NCBI RefSeq assembly: GCF_036784765.1
Contig: NZ_CP136651.1
Coordinates: 434,001 to 498,000, forward strand
DNA length: 64,000 nucleotides
DNA from: Novosphingobium sp. ZN18A2
GTDB taxonomy: Bacteria > Pseudomonadota > Alphaproteobacteria > Sphingomonadales > Sphingomonadaceae
Direction: 5' to 3'
The position numbers and the translations under genes were made by a program. Shown piece after piece: positions 1 through 9,415 of this stretch. Under the pieces are notes generated by a model, which did no database searches, was not told the DNA's origin, and was given only the letters and a program-made list of their open reading frames with translations. Position 1 is the first letter of the stretch; each line of letters opens with the position of its first letter.

Positions 1-695
1 GGGTCAAGTCCGACGGCACGGGGGTTGACCTCGCCAACGTCAAGATGAGCATGAACCCGTTCGACGAGATCGCGGTGGAGGAAGCCATCCGCCTGAAGGA
101 AAAGGGCGTGGTGACCGAAATCGTCGCGCTCTCCATCGGCCCGGCCAAGGCGCAGGAAACGCTGCGCACCGCGCTGGCGATGGGCGCGGACCGCGCGATC
201 CTGGTCCAGACCGATGACGAGGTCGAGCCGCTCGCTGTTGCCAAGATCGTGAAAGGCGTGGCCGAAGAGGAAGAGCCGGGCCTGATCATCACCGGCAAGC
301 AGGCGATTGACGACGACAGCAACCAGGTCGGCCAGATGGTCGCCGCGCTGATGGGCCGTCCGCAGGGCACCTTCGCCAACGAAGTGACCGTGGAAGGCGA
401 TTCGATCGTCGTGAAGCGCGAGATCGACGGCGGCCTGGAAACGGTGAAGCTGGCGCTTCCCGCCGTGGTCACCACCGACCTTCGCCTGAACGAGCCGCGC
501 TATGCCTCGCTGCCCAACATCATGAAGGCGAAGTCAAAGCCGCTCGCGACCAAGGCACCGGGCGATTACGGCGTGGACACCGCGCCGCGCCTCAAGACCC
601 TGAAGGTCAGCGAACCGCCGGTACGCAGCGCGGGCATCAAGGTGCCCGATGTCGATGCGCTGGTCGCCAAGCTCAAGGAAATGGGAGTCGCCTAA
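1..695 (+). CDS. etfB: Electron transfer flavoprotein subunit beta, 5' end cut by window
   Basis: Beta subunit of the soluble ETF heterodimer, which takes electrons from acyl-CoA dehydrogenases (for example the isovaleryl-CoA dehydrogenase at 59793) and hands them to ETF:ubiquinone oxidoreductase. The frame is open from base 3, so the gene enters the window already begun. About 230 residues are visible against about 250 in the family, so only some 20 N-terminal residues are missing, and the ATG at 45 is internal. The family signature near the C-terminal third is clear ([16 protein letters not shown] followed by a PNIMKAK stretch). etfA follows 36 bases downstream on the same strand, the usual two-gene operon. 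Confidence 0.95.
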   Translation, partial: VKSDGTGVDLANVKMSMNPFDEIAVEEAIRLKEKGVVTEIVALSIGPAKAQETLRTALAMGADRAILVQTDDEVEPLAVAKIVKGVAEEEEPGLIITGKQAIDDDSNQVGQMVAALMGRPQGTFANEVTVEGDSIVVKREIDGGLETVKLALPAVVTTDLRLNEPRYASLPNIMKAKSKPLATKAPGDYGVDTAPRLKTLKVSEPPVRSAGIKVPDVDALVAKLKEMGVA

Positions 696-731
696 GGGCG
701 AAGCCCGTCAGTCCTGAAGGGATACAATACC

Positions 732-1661
732 ATGAAGACGCTTGTTTGGGTCGAACACGACAACGCCTCGGTCAAGGACGCCACGCTGGCCGTTGTGACC
801 GCCGCATCGAAGCTGGGCGAAGTGCACCTGATCGTCGCCGGTTCCGGCTGCGGCGCGGTGGCGGAAGAAGCCGCGAAAATCGAAGGCGTGGGCAAGGTCC
901 ACGTTGCCGACGATGCCGCTTATGCCAACGCGCTCCCCGAAAACGTCGCGCCGCTGATTGCCGACCTGATGGGGCACCACGACGCGTTCCTCGCGCCCGC
1001 CACCACCACCGGCAAGAACATCGCGCCGCGCGTCGCCGCGCTGCTCGACGTGATGCAGATTTCCGACATCCTGTCGGTCGAGGGCGAGAAAACCTTCACG
1101 CGGCCCATCTATGCGGGCAACGCCATCGCCACGGTCGAATCGAGCGATGCAAAGCTTGTCATCACCGTGCGCGGCACCGCTTTCGCCAAGGCGAACCCCA
1201 CTGGCGGTTCGGGCACGGTCGAGGCGGTATCGGGTCCGGGCGATGCCGGCACCAGCAGCTTCGTCGGCAGCGAACTCGCCAAGAGCGAGCGCCCCGAACT
1301 CACTAGCGCCAAGATCATCGTTTCGGGCGGCCGCGCGCTGAAGGACGCGGACACCTTCAAGGAAGTGATCTTCCCGCTCGCCGACAAGCTCGGCGCGGGC
1401 GTGGGCGCCAGCCGCGCGGCGGTAGACGCGGGCTACGTGCCCAACGATTATCAGGTCGGTCAGACCGGCAAGATCGTGGCGCCGGAAGTCTACATCGCGG
1501 TCGGCATCTCGGGCGCGATCCAGCACCTTGCGGGCATGAAGGATTCCAAGACCATCATCGCCATCAACAAGGACGAGGACGCGCCGATCTTCCAGGTCGC
1601 CGACATCGGCCTGGTGGCGGACCTGTTCAACGCCGTGCCGGAACTGACAAGCAAGCTCTGA
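732..1661 (+). CDS. etfA: Electron transfer flavoprotein subunit alpha
   Basis: Alpha subunit of ETF, which binds the FAD of the heterodimer. It is 309 residues long, the normal family length. The C-terminal FAD-binding domain carries the ETF-alpha signature at about residues 250-281 ([20 protein letters not shown], then TIIAINKD). The preceding GRALKD and VGQTGK motifs also match the family. It starts 36 bases after etfB and is followed by a hairpin terminator, so etfB-etfA looks like one transcript. Function is firmly established for the family; the dehydrogenases served here are inferred. Confidence 0.95.
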   Translation: MKTLVWVEHDNASVKDATLAVVTAASKLGEVHLIVAGSGCGAVAEEAAKIEGVGKVHVADDAAYANALPENVAPLIADLMGHHDAFLAPATTTGKNIAPRVAALLDVMQISDILSVEGEKTFTRPIYAGNAIATVESSDAKLVITVRGTAFAKANPTGGSGTVEAVSGPGDAGTSSFVGSELAKSERPELTSAKIIVSGGRALKDADTFKEVIFPLADKLGAGVGASRAAVDAGYVPNDYQVGQTGKIVAPEVYIAVGISGAIQHLAGMKDSKTIIAINKDEDAPIFQVADIGLVADLFNAVPELTSKL

Positions 1662-1686
1662 CGCGCGTTACAGCGAACGAACAACG

Positions 1687-1716
1687 AAGGGGCCTCGCGG
1701 CAACGCGGGGCCTTTT
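1687..1716 (+). terminator. Rho-independent terminator of etfBA
   Basis: A 13-bp stem (arms 1687-1699 and 1704-1716, with G-U pairs) closes a GCAA tetraloop. The descending arm ends in TTTT. It lies 26 bases after the etfA stop and before the convergent GNAT gene. Confidence 0.75.
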
Positions 1717-1736
1717 CCGTTGGACCTTGCTTGGCG

Positions 1737-2204
1737 CTATAGTTCCAACGTCAAAAACCTGGTGAACGGGTCGCCTGCGCGGTAGTTCGCGAACGGGCCG
1801 CATTCCACAAAACCCTCGCTGCAATATAGCCCCAGCGCTGGCTCGAAGGCCGGTCCGCTGCCCGTTTCAAGGCTCACCCGCGCATAGCCTCGGGCTCTTG
1901 CGACGTTTAGCAAGTGGCGCAGTATCGCGCGGCCTGCACCCTTGCCGCGATATTCGGGCGCGGCGCGCATGGATTTCAGTTCGCCGTGGCGCGGGTCCGA
2001 CTGCTTCAACGCTCCCATGGCCGCCAGCGCATTGCCGTCCCACGCGGTGTAGAACGATACTTCCGGCGCCAGCAGGTGTTCCACGGGCAGCGCATGGATC
2101 GATTCGGGGGGCGAGTGTTCGTGCATCGCGCCAAGGTGAAGCGCGACCAGTGCGCGCACGGCGTCACGTGAGAGATCGTCGCGTTCGATGCGATAATCGG
2201 TCAT
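1737..2204 (-). CDS. GNAT family N-acetyltransferase
   Basis: Predicted 155-residue acetyl-CoA-dependent acyltransferase. The acetyl-CoA pyrophosphate loop of GNAT motif A is visible at about residues 86-93 (RGKGAGRA), followed by the typical helix and a C-terminal [12 protein letters not shown] motif B segment. The ATG at 2204 is preferred over an upstream in-frame ATG (2261), because the extra residues do not look like GNAT sequence and would overlap the divergent peptidase gene. Start codons of this gene and the isoaspartyl peptidase are only 44 bases apart, so they share a promoter region. The substrate cannot be told from sequence. Confidence 0.85.
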   Translation of the reverse strand: MTDYRIERDDLSRDAVRALVALHLGAMHEHSPPESIHALPVEHLLAPEVSFYTAWDGNALAAMGALKQSDPRHGELKSMRAAPEYRGKGAGRAILRHLLNVARARGYARVSLETGSGPAFEPALGLYCSEGFVECGPFANYRAGDPFTRFLTLEL

Positions 2205-2248
2205 TCGATGCGTTCCCAAACCGGTTTCATCTGCTATCGCTTCGCGCC

Positions 2249-3187
2249 ATGACCCAGGCAAGCAAGAAGCGTTGGAGCATCGCGATTCACGGCGGGGCCG
2301 GATCGATGCGTCCCGAAATCATGGATGAAGCCCTGCAGGCCGAATACAAGGCCGCGCTCGATACCGCGCTCGATGCCGGGATCGCGGTGCTGGAGAAGGG
2401 CGGCAGCGCGATGGACGCGGTGACGGCGGCGGTGATCGCGCTTGAGGACGACCCGCATTTCAACGCCGGACGCGGCGCGGTGTTCACATATAACGGCGTC
2501 AACGAACTGGACGCGGCGGTAATGGACGGGCGCACGCGCGCCGCCGGTGCGGCATCGGGCCTGCGCCACGTTAAGAACCCGGTCACGCTTGCCCGCACGG
2601 TGATGGAGAAGGGGCCGCACGTGTTCCTTTCAGGTGCGGGGGCGGAAGAGTTCGGCCGCGACCACGGCATCGAAACCTGCGATCCGGATTGGTTCGCCAC
2701 GCCCGAACGCTGGCGCCAGTTGCAGGAATTGAAACAGAAAAAGCTCGGCTGGTTCGACGTGGACCTGAAATACGGCACCGTGGGCGCTGTCGCCTGTGAC
2801 GCGCAGGGCCATGTCGCCGCCGCCACCTCCACCGGCGGGCTGACCGGAAAACGTTGGGGCCGCATCGGCGATTCGCCGGTGATCGGCGCGGGGACTTATG
2901 CAGATGACCGCTCCTGCGCGGTATCGGCCACCGGCGCGGGCGAGTTCTTCATCCGCGAAGGCGTGGCGCACGAGATCGGCGCGCGGATGCGGCTGGCAGG
3001 CGAAAGCGCGCAACAGGCGGCCGATACGGTGATCGGCGAAGTCGGCGCGCTGGGCGGAGATGGCGGCGTGATCGTTGCCGCGCCCGACGGCTCCACCGCG
3101 TTCGCCTTCAACACGCCGGGAATGTATCGCGGCCGCGCCGACAACGCGGGCTTGCGAGAGGTCGCGATTTTCGCGGATGCCGGCTGA
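2249..3187 (+). CDS. iaaA: Isoaspartyl peptidase / L-asparaginase (Ntn-hydrolase type)
   Basis: Plant-type asparaginase that hydrolyses L-asparagine and beta-aspartyl dipeptides. It matures by self-cleavage in front of a threonine nucleophile. That residue is seen at about position 177 in GTVGAVA, and the downstream binding motif TSTGGLTGK plus GDSPVIGAGTYAD also match. At 312 residues it has family length. No signal peptide is visible, so it should be cytoplasmic. The ATG at 2249 begins MTQASKKRWSIAIHGGAG, the conserved family N-terminus; longer in-frame starts upstream run through the divergent GNAT gene and are rejected. Confidence 0.93.
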   Translation: MTQASKKRWSIAIHGGAGSMRPEIMDEALQAEYKAALDTALDAGIAVLEKGGSAMDAVTAAVIALEDDPHFNAGRGAVFTYNGVNELDAAVMDGRTRAAGAASGLRHVKNPVTLARTVMEKGPHVFLSGAGAEEFGRDHGIETCDPDWFATPERWRQLQELKQKKLGWFDVDLKYGTVGAVACDAQGHVAAATSTGGLTGKRWGRIGDSPVIGAGTYADDRSCAVSATGAGEFFIREGVAHEIGARMRLAGESAQQAADTVIGEVGALGGDGGVIVAAPDGSTAFAFNTPGMYRGRADNAGLREVAIFADAG

Positions 3188-3322
3188 CATTTGACTCCCT
3201 TGGTTAACGGGCGCACACCACGCCCGCCCCGAAGCCGAGAGAGAGAACGGGTTGCCCCGACTTTCGAGGTGAATCGAACGGACGAACGCTTGGTGATTCG
3301 TCCGAACAAGGGGAATAGCGAC

Positions 3323-3772
3323 ATGAAGATGTACAGGATGGCGGCCGGTGCCGCCCTTGCCTTTGCCCTTATGTCCGGCAAGCCGGCCATGGCGGACGAC
3401 TGGCCGTTCGAGCCGGGGCAGTATATCGAGGTGGCAATGATCTCGGTCGATGACGGGCATGACCTCGACTATGCGAAGTTCCTTGCCAACACCTGGCGCA
3501 AGTCACAGGAATTCGCGAAGAGCAAGGGCTGGATCAGCAGTTACGAAGTCGACTGGAACGTTTACAAGCGGCCGGGCGAGCCCGACTATTACCTGATCAC
3601 CCGCACAGCGGCGCTTCCCGATGCGGCAGAGCAGCAGAAGCGCAACGATGCCTATACCGCTTATATGAAGATGACCGACGCCCAGTTGCAGGCGGCATCG
3701 GGCGATCGGGCCACCTATCGCCACGTTATGGGATCGACCTTGCTGCAGGAAGCGGTTTTCAAGGACCAGTAG
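3323..3772 (+). CDS. Small secreted protein of unknown function
   Basis: 149 residues with a clear Sec signal peptide (basic MKMYR, hydrophobic core, likely cleavage after AMA near residue 24). The mature part is soluble and charged, with no cysteines and no membrane segment that I can recognise; I cannot assign it to a family. An AAGGGG ribosome binding site stands 10 bases before the ATG at 3323, which decides the start; a longer in-frame ORF upstream lacks support. It follows the peptidase gene by 135 bases without an evident terminator and converges on the RDD gene. Confidence 0.75.
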   Translation: MKMYRMAAGAALAFALMSGKPAMADDWPFEPGQYIEVAMISVDDGHDLDYAKFLANTWRKSQEFAKSKGWISSYEVDWNVYKRPGEPDYYLITRTAALPDAAEQQKRNDAYTAYMKMTDAQLQAASGDRATYRHVMGSTLLQEAVFKDQ

Positions 3773-3824
3773 GCCCTGGCCTCTGGAAAGGAGCGCGGCG
3801 TGCGCTCTCGGATCAACTGGCCGG

Positions 3825-4757
3825 TCAGCTGAACTTGTCGGCTTTCCGGTTTCCGAAGCGCATGCCGCGTTCCAGCCGCGCGCGAAGCTGGGTGTAATAG
3901 GCTTCCAGGAAAGCGTGTTCGTTCCACGGGGGTTCGCGCCCCAGCTTGGCCGCGATGGTATCGGCCACTTCGCGCATCGCGTCCTCGCGGCCCGCGCGCA
4001 GCACGCGTTCCAGCACCTGAAGCTCGTATTCGCCATAGATCGCCAGTTCGCGCTCTTCGAAGCGCAGCCCTGCCGTTTCGGGGGCGGGGGCCGCGTCGGC
4101 GCGGACGGACATCGCCTGTTGCAGCTTGTGGCGCGGGGCTTCCACCACCCATGTCCCGGCAATGATATCGCCGCAGCGCAGCCGGTCGCGGTTGAAGAAC
4201 GGGAAGAACACGAAAATCGCGAACCACGCGAAGCCGGCCCAAGCGGCAAGCTGCGTATCGCCGCCGTCAAACGATCCCGCCACGAACACCAGCGGCATGA
4301 ACAGTTCGATATCGCGAACGATATTGCGCGCGATCACCGCTTCGGTCGTCAGGCGCCCGCCGTCCCGGCTGGCGACGCGCAGCCCGGTGATGCGCTTGCC
4401 CGGCGTTGCGCCGCGCGGCCCCAGTTCGAAGAACAGGAACCATGCGTTGCGGAACAGGAACATCGTGACGATCCAGATTACCGCAAGGAACTGGATCGCG
4501 TGGTCGACCACGCGCTTCGACCCATCGAGATCCTTGTTCAGCCGGATGCCCATCGCCCCGGCAAGCGAAGCCAGCGCCCAGGTGCTAAGCCCCATCGCCA
4601 CTGTTATCAGGAACAGGTCGATCAGCAGCGCCGCCGCCCTGTTGCCGCGCCGCCCCAGCACGAAGCGCAGCGGCACACCCTCCGGCGTTACCAGCGTCCG
4701 CACACGGTCATCCCCCATGCGGGCAGAGCGCGGGGTGCGGGCGGTCGCGGAAGCCAT
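3825..4757 (-). CDS. RDD family membrane protein
   Basis: 310-residue inner membrane protein, last gene of the DUF4129-to-RDD operon. The RDD pattern is present: Arg near residue 37, Asp in the first membrane segment (AALLIDLFLI), and a second Arg/Asp pair later. Hydrophobic segments lie at about 42-66, 87-112 and around the FVFFPFFNRDR stretch. A charged cytoplasmic tail of about 90 residues follows. Its ATG overlaps the stop of the SpoIIM-like gene by one base (TGATG), showing translational coupling. RDD proteins are poorly characterised; some are linked to ion transport, but nothing here identifies a substrate. Confidence 0.85.
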   Translation of the reverse strand: MASATARTPRSARMGDDRVRTLVTPEGVPLRFVLGRRGNRAAALLIDLFLITVAMGLSTWALASLAGAMGIRLNKDLDGSKRVVDHAIQFLAVIWIVTMFLFRNAWFLFFELGPRGATPGKRITGLRVASRDGGRLTTEAVIARNIVRDIELFMPLVFVAGSFDGGDTQLAAWAGFAWFAIFVFFPFFNRDRLRCGDIIAGTWVVEAPRHKLQQAMSVRADAAPAPETAGLRFEERELAIYGEYELQVLERVLRAGREDAMREVADTIAAKLGREPPWNEHAFLEAYYTQLRARLERGMRFGNRKADKFS

Positions 4758-5827
4758 CAGGCAGCCTCTCCCACGTGGCGGTCGCGCCGCCAGAAGAACA
4801 GGTATCCGGTCCAGAACACCAGCATCGCCGCGCCGATGGCCAGCCGCCCGAAAGTATCGTCCACAAGCTGGCGGGCAAAGGCTTCCAGCATCGCCGCCAC
4901 GATCAGCATCAGTACCACGCCGGCCATGACCTGCGCGGATCGCCGCCCGGCCGCGGCGGCGGCGGTCAGCACGGATTGTTCGCCGGGGAAGGCCATCGCG
5001 CGCCCGATGTGGACGCCCGCCGCGCCTGCCAGCAGGATCGCGTAAAGCTCTGTCGTGCCGTGAACCGCGATCCAGCCCGAAAAATCGAACAGCAATCCCT
5101 GCCCGTCATACAGCCACAGCATCGCGCCAAGCGTCGCGGTGTTCTGCACCAGCAGCATCAGCGTGGGCAGGCCGAAGGCGAAGCCCAGCGCGAAGGCCAG
5201 GATCGATACCTGCGCGTTGTTGCTGAACAGGAAGGCGGAAAACATCGCCAGCCCGCTTTGCCCCTGGTTGCCGAATATCGTGGCTTCCAGCGTCTTGCGA
5301 CTTGCCCCCGGAACCCGCGCGTCGGCGAACTGGGTGGGCACCAGCGCATAGTACCAGTCCGGGTTCGACCGCACGAGCAGCCAGCCTACCAGCACGCCCG
5401 CCACCATCGTTACCAGCGCGATGGCGATATCCATCTTCATCGCGCGCACCGACGCCCCCCATCCGCCGCCCAGGAAACGGCGGAACCAGATCAGGAGCGA
5501 TGCGCGCGGCCCATAGACCTGGAACCACGCGCGCTGCACCAGCGCCTCCAGATAGTCGAGCGTCGCCACGTCGAGCGACATCTCGCGCGCGATGGCAAGG
5601 CTTGAGGCGGCGTTGCGATAAAGCGCGGGAAGCGCCAGCAGGTCTTCGTCGGAAACGCGGCGCAAACGGCCTTTCTCCATGCGCGAGACGATGTCTTCCA
5701 GCCGCCGCCACTCGCCTTCGCGTTCGAGGCGGAAACGGTCGGACCGCAAGGAAGCCTGCGCAGCCGGGGCGACCGTTCGTTCGGCCCTTGAGAACCAGCC
5801 GGTAACGCGTTCGGCAATCGTGCTCAC
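4757..5827 (-). CDS. Stage II sporulation protein M-like membrane protein
   Basis: 356 residues. An N-terminal cytoplasmic part of about 150 residues precedes several membrane segments (IAIALVTMVAGVLVGWLLV, a FAFGLPTLMLL region, and two near the C-terminus), as in the SpoIIM-like family of non-sporulating bacteria. The best start is GTG at 5827, which forms a GTGA overlap with the stop of the DUF58 gene. The ATG 66 bases further upstream would overlap that gene without need. In MoxR/DUF58 operons this protein is a constant partner, but its biochemical role is not known. Confidence 0.85.
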   Translation of the reverse strand: MSTIAERVTGWFSRAERTVAPAAQASLRSDRFRLEREGEWRRLEDIVSRMEKGRLRRVSDEDLLALPALYRNAASSLAIAREMSLDVATLDYLEALVQRAWFQVYGPRASLLIWFRRFLGGGWGASVRAMKMDIAIALVTMVAGVLVGWLLVRSNPDWYYALVPTQFADARVPGASRKTLEATIFGNQGQSGLAMFSAFLFSNNAQVSILAFALGFAFGLPTLMLLVQNTATLGAMLWLYDGQGLLFDFSGWIAVHGTTELYAILLAGAAGVHIGRAMAFPGEQSVLTAAAAAGRRSAQVMAGVVLMLIVAAMLEAFARQLVDDTFGRLAIGAAMLVFWTGYLFFWRRDRHVGEAA

Positions 5828-7152
5828 CCGATGCTTCCTTCGCGCTTGATCGAAAGATAGGCGTCCAGCAGCCGCGTACCCACCTGCTGCCACGGCGCTT
5901 CCACCACGCGCACGCCAAGGTGGCGCAGGCGTTGCAACACGATGGCGCGCTGGCGCTGGAGGGTGGAGGCGGTAACCGACATGGCGACCGCCTGGAGGCC
6001 GTCCGGCTCTCGCCCCGCGATATCGGCCAGTTCCGCGTCGGCAAGAACCACGAAGATGACAAGGTGCCGGTCAACCAGCCGGCCCACGCTTTCGATCATC
6101 AGTTCCGCGCTGGTGGGATCGGTGAAATCGGAAAACAGCACGATCAGGCTGCGCCGCTGCAAACGTGCCGAAAGGTCGGACAGCGCCAGCGTGAAGTTGG
6201 GCTCCTCGGCATGATAGTCCAGCCCGGAAGCGGCGCTTTGCAGGCGGTGGAAATGGCGGCTTCCAGAAACGAAGGGCGTTGCAACGCCCGGCCGCGCGGC
6301 AAAGCCGAACAGAGCCACGCGGTCCCCTGCGCGCAGGGCGACATAGGCGGTGGTCAGTGCCGCCGTCACCGCGCGGTCTATGCGCGGCAGCCCGTCCACC
6401 GGTTCGCACATCGCCGCGCCGCAATCGAACGCGAACACGATCTGGTTGTTGCGCTCTGTATCGAATTCCTTGGCGAAAAGGCGTCCGTGCCGGGCGGATG
6501 CCTTCCAGTCTATGCGTCGGCGGTCCATGCCCGGTTCGTAATCGGCCATGGCCTCGAACTCTGTGCCTTCGCCGCGGATGCGCCGGGCGATCAGGCCGAA
6601 TTGCGCATCGCGCAGGAAGATTTGCAGCGCCGGGCTTTTGACCGGAGAGATGTCGGGCCAGACGCGGATCGCACCATCCACCGGTCGGCTGGCGGTGCGC
6701 GTGGCAAGGCCCAGCGGGCCGGTCCATTTCAGCCATACGCGGTCTATCGTCCCGGAGCCGCGCCGCAAGGGCACCACCGCCGCGCTGCCGCTCCACGCGC
6801 CGTGATCGGGGGCAAGCGGGAATGCGACGCTTCCCTCCGCGTTCAGCCGCGTGTCGACACCTACCGCGGCGACCGGGGCGTCGGTGCCATAACGTCCGGC
6901 CAGTTCGGCCAGCACGGAAATCCGCGTTTCACGCCCCACGTCGCAATCGCCGGGCGCGATCAGCCGCAAATCTTCCAGCCGGCCCGCGAACATCGCATCC
7001 AGCAGGACCAGCAGCAGCAACGCTCCGCCCAGCGCGGGCGCGACGATCCACGCCGCGGGCGCCAGCGCTCCGATCAGCAGCGCGACCGGCGCGAAACCGG
7101 CAATCAGCACCGTCGCGCGCAAGCTGGGCCTGAAGGCGGGAAGGGCGGGCAT
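5824..7152 (-). CDS. DUF58 domain protein
   Basis: 442 residues. Two N-terminal membrane segments (about 13-33 and 36-52) are followed by an extracytoplasmic-type region and then the DUF58 signature at about 200-245, with conserved YEPGMDRRRIDWKASARHG and an FAFDCG strand like a von Willebrand A-type fold. Proteins of this family are encoded beside MoxR AAA+ ATPases and are thought to be their clients. The gene lies 8 bases after the moxR gene and overlaps the SpoIIM-like gene. Family assignment is firm; function is inference from context. Confidence 0.88.
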   Translation of the reverse strand: MPALPAFRPSLRATVLIAGFAPVALLIGALAPAAWIVAPALGGALLLLVLLDAMFAGRLEDLRLIAPGDCDVGRETRISVLAELAGRYGTDAPVAAVGVDTRLNAEGSVAFPLAPDHGAWSGSAAVVPLRRGSGTIDRVWLKWTGPLGLATRTASRPVDGAIRVWPDISPVKSPALQIFLRDAQFGLIARRIRGEGTEFEAMADYEPGMDRRRIDWKASARHGRLFAKEFDTERNNQIVFAFDCGAAMCEPVDGLPRIDRAVTAALTTAYVALRAGDRVALFGFAARPGVATPFVSGSRHFHRLQSAASGLDYHAEEPNFTLALSDLSARLQRRSLIVLFSDFTDPTSAELMIESVGRLVDRHLVIFVVLADAELADIAGREPDGLQAVAMSVTASTLQRQRAIVLQRLRHLGVRVVEAPWQQVGTRLLDAYLSIKREGSIG

Positions 7153-7160
7153 CGCGCGCG

Positions 7161-8141
7161 TTACCTTGGGGCTTCGGTCTCAGCCACAAGGTCGGCGACG
7201 ATTGTCTCCACCTCCTTGCCCTCGATCTCGGCGGCGGGGCTGAGCAGCATGCGGTGGCGAAGGACCGATGCGGCCAGTGCCTTCACATCGTCGGGTATCA
7301 CATAGTCGCGCCCGTCAAGTGCCGCCCGTGCGCGCGCCGCGCCCGCCAGCAGCACGGCGGCACGCGGGGATGCGCCGACAACAAGGTCCGCATTGTCGCG
7401 CGTCGCGCGCACCAGCCGCACGATATAGCCCGTTACGCTGTCCGACAGCGTGACCGATGCGATGGCGGCGGAAGCGGCGGCAATCGCATCGGCGCCCGCC
7501 ACGGGCGCAAGGCCCAGTTCGGCGGGGCTCTGCGCGCGCTTGCCTTCGCCATACATCGTAACGATCCGCGCTTCCTCCGCCTCGTCGGGATAAGGTACCA
7601 GCAGCTTGAACAGGAAGCGATCCAGTTGCGCCTCGGGCAGGGGATAGACGCCCTGGCTTTCGATCGGGTTTTGCGTGGCGACCACCATGAAGCGCGGCGG
7701 CAGCGGGTGGATTTCACCGTCCAGCGTCACGCGGCGTTCCTGCATGGCTTCCAGCAGGGCGGCCTGCGTCTTGGGCGGGGTGCGGTTGATTTCGTCCGCC
7801 AGCAGAAGTTCGCGGAAGATCGGGCCGCGCGTCAGCGTGAACTCGCTGGTCTGGAAGTTGAACAGGTTCGATCCCAGGATATCGCCCGGCATCAGGTCGG
7901 GCGTGAACTGGATGCGCCCGAAGTCCAGCCCCAGCGCTGTGGCAAAGCACTGGGCAAGGAAGGTCTTGGCGGTGCCGGGCGGCCCTTCCAGCAGAACGTG
8001 GCCCGATGCGAAAAGCGCGATCAGCAGGTGATCGAGTACATCGGCCTGCCCTACGACGGCCTTGCCCACTTCGGCGCGGATCGCCTGTGCCAGCGCGCGC
8101 ACCTGGTCCAGCGCGGCGGCGGAATCCTGCGGTTCGTTCAC
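7161..8141 (-). CDS. MoxR-family AAA+ ATPase
   Basis: 326-residue cytoplasmic AAA+ ATPase. Walker A is GPPGTAKT at residues 53-60 and Walker B is LLLADE at 112-117, followed by the MoxR-typical [18 protein letters not shown]. Sensor 1 is seen in [20 protein letters not shown]. MoxR proteins act as chaperone-like machines for maturation of metalloenzymes or membrane complexes with von Willebrand A partners. Here the neighbours DUF4350 (4-base overlap upstream) and DUF58 (8 bases downstream) fit that arrangement. Confidence 0.93.
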   Translation of the reverse strand: MNEPQDSAAALDQVRALAQAIRAEVGKAVVGQADVLDHLLIALFASGHVLLEGPPGTAKTFLAQCFATALGLDFGRIQFTPDLMPGDILGSNLFNFQTSEFTLTRGPIFRELLLADEINRTPPKTQAALLEAMQERRVTLDGEIHPLPPRFMVVATQNPIESQGVYPLPEAQLDRFLFKLLVPYPDEAEEARIVTMYGEGKRAQSPAELGLAPVAGADAIAAASAAIASVTLSDSVTGYIVRLVRATRDNADLVVGASPRAAVLLAGAARARAALDGRDYVIPDDVKALAASVLRHRMLLSPAAEIEGKEVETIVADLVAETEAPR

Positions 8142-9415
8142 GTAAGTGCCCTTTCGATGGAATGGAGCGCGGCCGCGCGGCGCGCGACGTCCTGCGATGT
8201 GCGCGCCGCGCGCATTTGCGCGGCGGCGCTGGAAAAGCTGGGGCCATCGATGCCGCGCGCCTTCTGCACGCGGTCTATCGCCGCCTCGATCTCGCCCGCG
8301 TTGCGCCCGCGCGCAAGGCCCAGCGCGGCGGCGATCCTGTCGCGCGCGGCATCGGCATAGGGGGCGGCGACCAGGTGGATGCGCCCGGCCCGGCGGATCA
8401 GCCCCGCGCTGTTGGTGACGAGCGCAGCCTTGCCCGCTGCAATGGGCCGGGCCGGCGGGCGCGGCGGGCCGAAGCGGTTGAACGCCCGCCAGCCGACCGC
8501 AAGCGCGGCCAGCAGCAGGCAGATCGTCGCCGCAAGGAAGGGCGGCCGGAACGCAAGGTCAAGCAGGTTGCGGCTGTTGCCAAGGCCGTTCAGCGTCAGG
8601 TCGAAGGAAACGGGCTGCACCGCGCCGTCCTGCGCGGCGGCGATCAGGCGCTGCGCCATCAGCGCGGTCTGCTCGTTCGCCAGCCCCCAGTTATCCAGCA
8701 GGTCGGGCTCGAAAACGAAAATCACCGGATAAAGGTTGGTATCGTCGCCCCCCGTGGTCCTGGGGATGCCGGCAAAGGCATTCAGGTCGGGGTAGTATCC
8801 CCGGTCCGCGACATAGGCGGCCAGCACGCGTCCGTCGCCTGCGCGAACCAGCGGGACAAGATGCCTGCCTTCGCCCGAAAGCACCTGCGTCTCTGCTGGC
8901 AGCGGACCGCTGGCACGGGCCGTCCGCCAACCCGTTTGCGCCTTGTTGTGCGGGCCGCCGATCGTAACGGTGATGTCGTCGTAAAAGCCTCTCCATGTCG
9001 GGGCGCCCGCGCCGGCCAGCGTCACCCAGCCGCGCTTCGCCTTCTCGCCGTTGTTCTTCATCGCGAACCACTTGGGCGTGACGATCAGGGTAGAGCCGAT
9101 ATAGCGCCTTCGTCCGACGATCCGGTCCAGTTCCCGCCCGTCGGCATCGGGCGGGGGGGTCAGCACCAGCAGGCCGTTATCCGCCAGCCGGCGATTGTTG
9201 CGGATGCGGCGCACGTCTTTGCCTTCGGCCTCTATCATCGCGGCAAGGCCGGCAAAGCCGTTCAGCCCCTTGCCCGCCACGTGCCCGCCGCCGTTATTGC
9301 CGCTGCCGCCCGTGCCCTCCGCCATGAAATAGAGCAGCGCGACGAAGGCGAGCACGCCGACAAGCACAAGGCCGATCACCGCACGGCGGCTGAACGCGGC
9401 GGGGTTCGCGGTCAT
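8138..9415 (-). CDS. DUF4350 domain-containing membrane protein
   Basis: 425 residues. A single N-terminal membrane anchor (about residues 12-32), a long periplasmic-type domain with the FNKFGS-like [17 protein letters not shown] region typical of DUF4350, a second membrane segment near residue 290 and a cytoplasmic tail. The ATG at 9415 overlaps the stop of the DUF4129 gene (ATGA), which decides the start; a longer in-frame extension upstream lies wholly inside that gene. It is a member of the MoxR operon with unknown biochemical role. DUF4350 is often likened to glutamine-amidotransferase-like folds, but I see no catalytic triad. Confidence 0.85.
   Translation of the reverse strand: MTANPAAFSRRAVIGLVLVGVLAFVALLYFMAEGTGGSGNNGGGHVAGKGLNGFAGLAAMIEAEGKDVRRIRNNRRLADNGLLVLTPPPDADGRELDRIVGRRRYIGSTLIVTPKWFAMKNNGEKAKRGWVTLAGAGAPTWRGFYDDITVTIGGPHNKAQTGWRTARASGPLPAETQVLSGEGRHLVPLVRAGDGRVLAAYVADRGYYPDLNAFAGIPRTTGGDDTNLYPVIFVFEPDLLDNWGLANEQTALMAQRLIAAAQDGAVQPVSFDLTLNGLGNSRNLLDLAFRPPFLAATICLLLAALAVGWRAFNRFGPPRPPARPIAAGKAALVTNSAGLIRRAGRIHLVAAPYADAARDRIAAALGLARGRNAGEIEAAIDRVQKARGIDGPSFSSAAAQMRAARTSQDVARRAAALHSIERALT

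Noticed and set aside
3268..3300. TGAATCGAACG resembling the ECF box found at 51-52 kb
   Set aside because: No CGTT at the required 12-base spacing.
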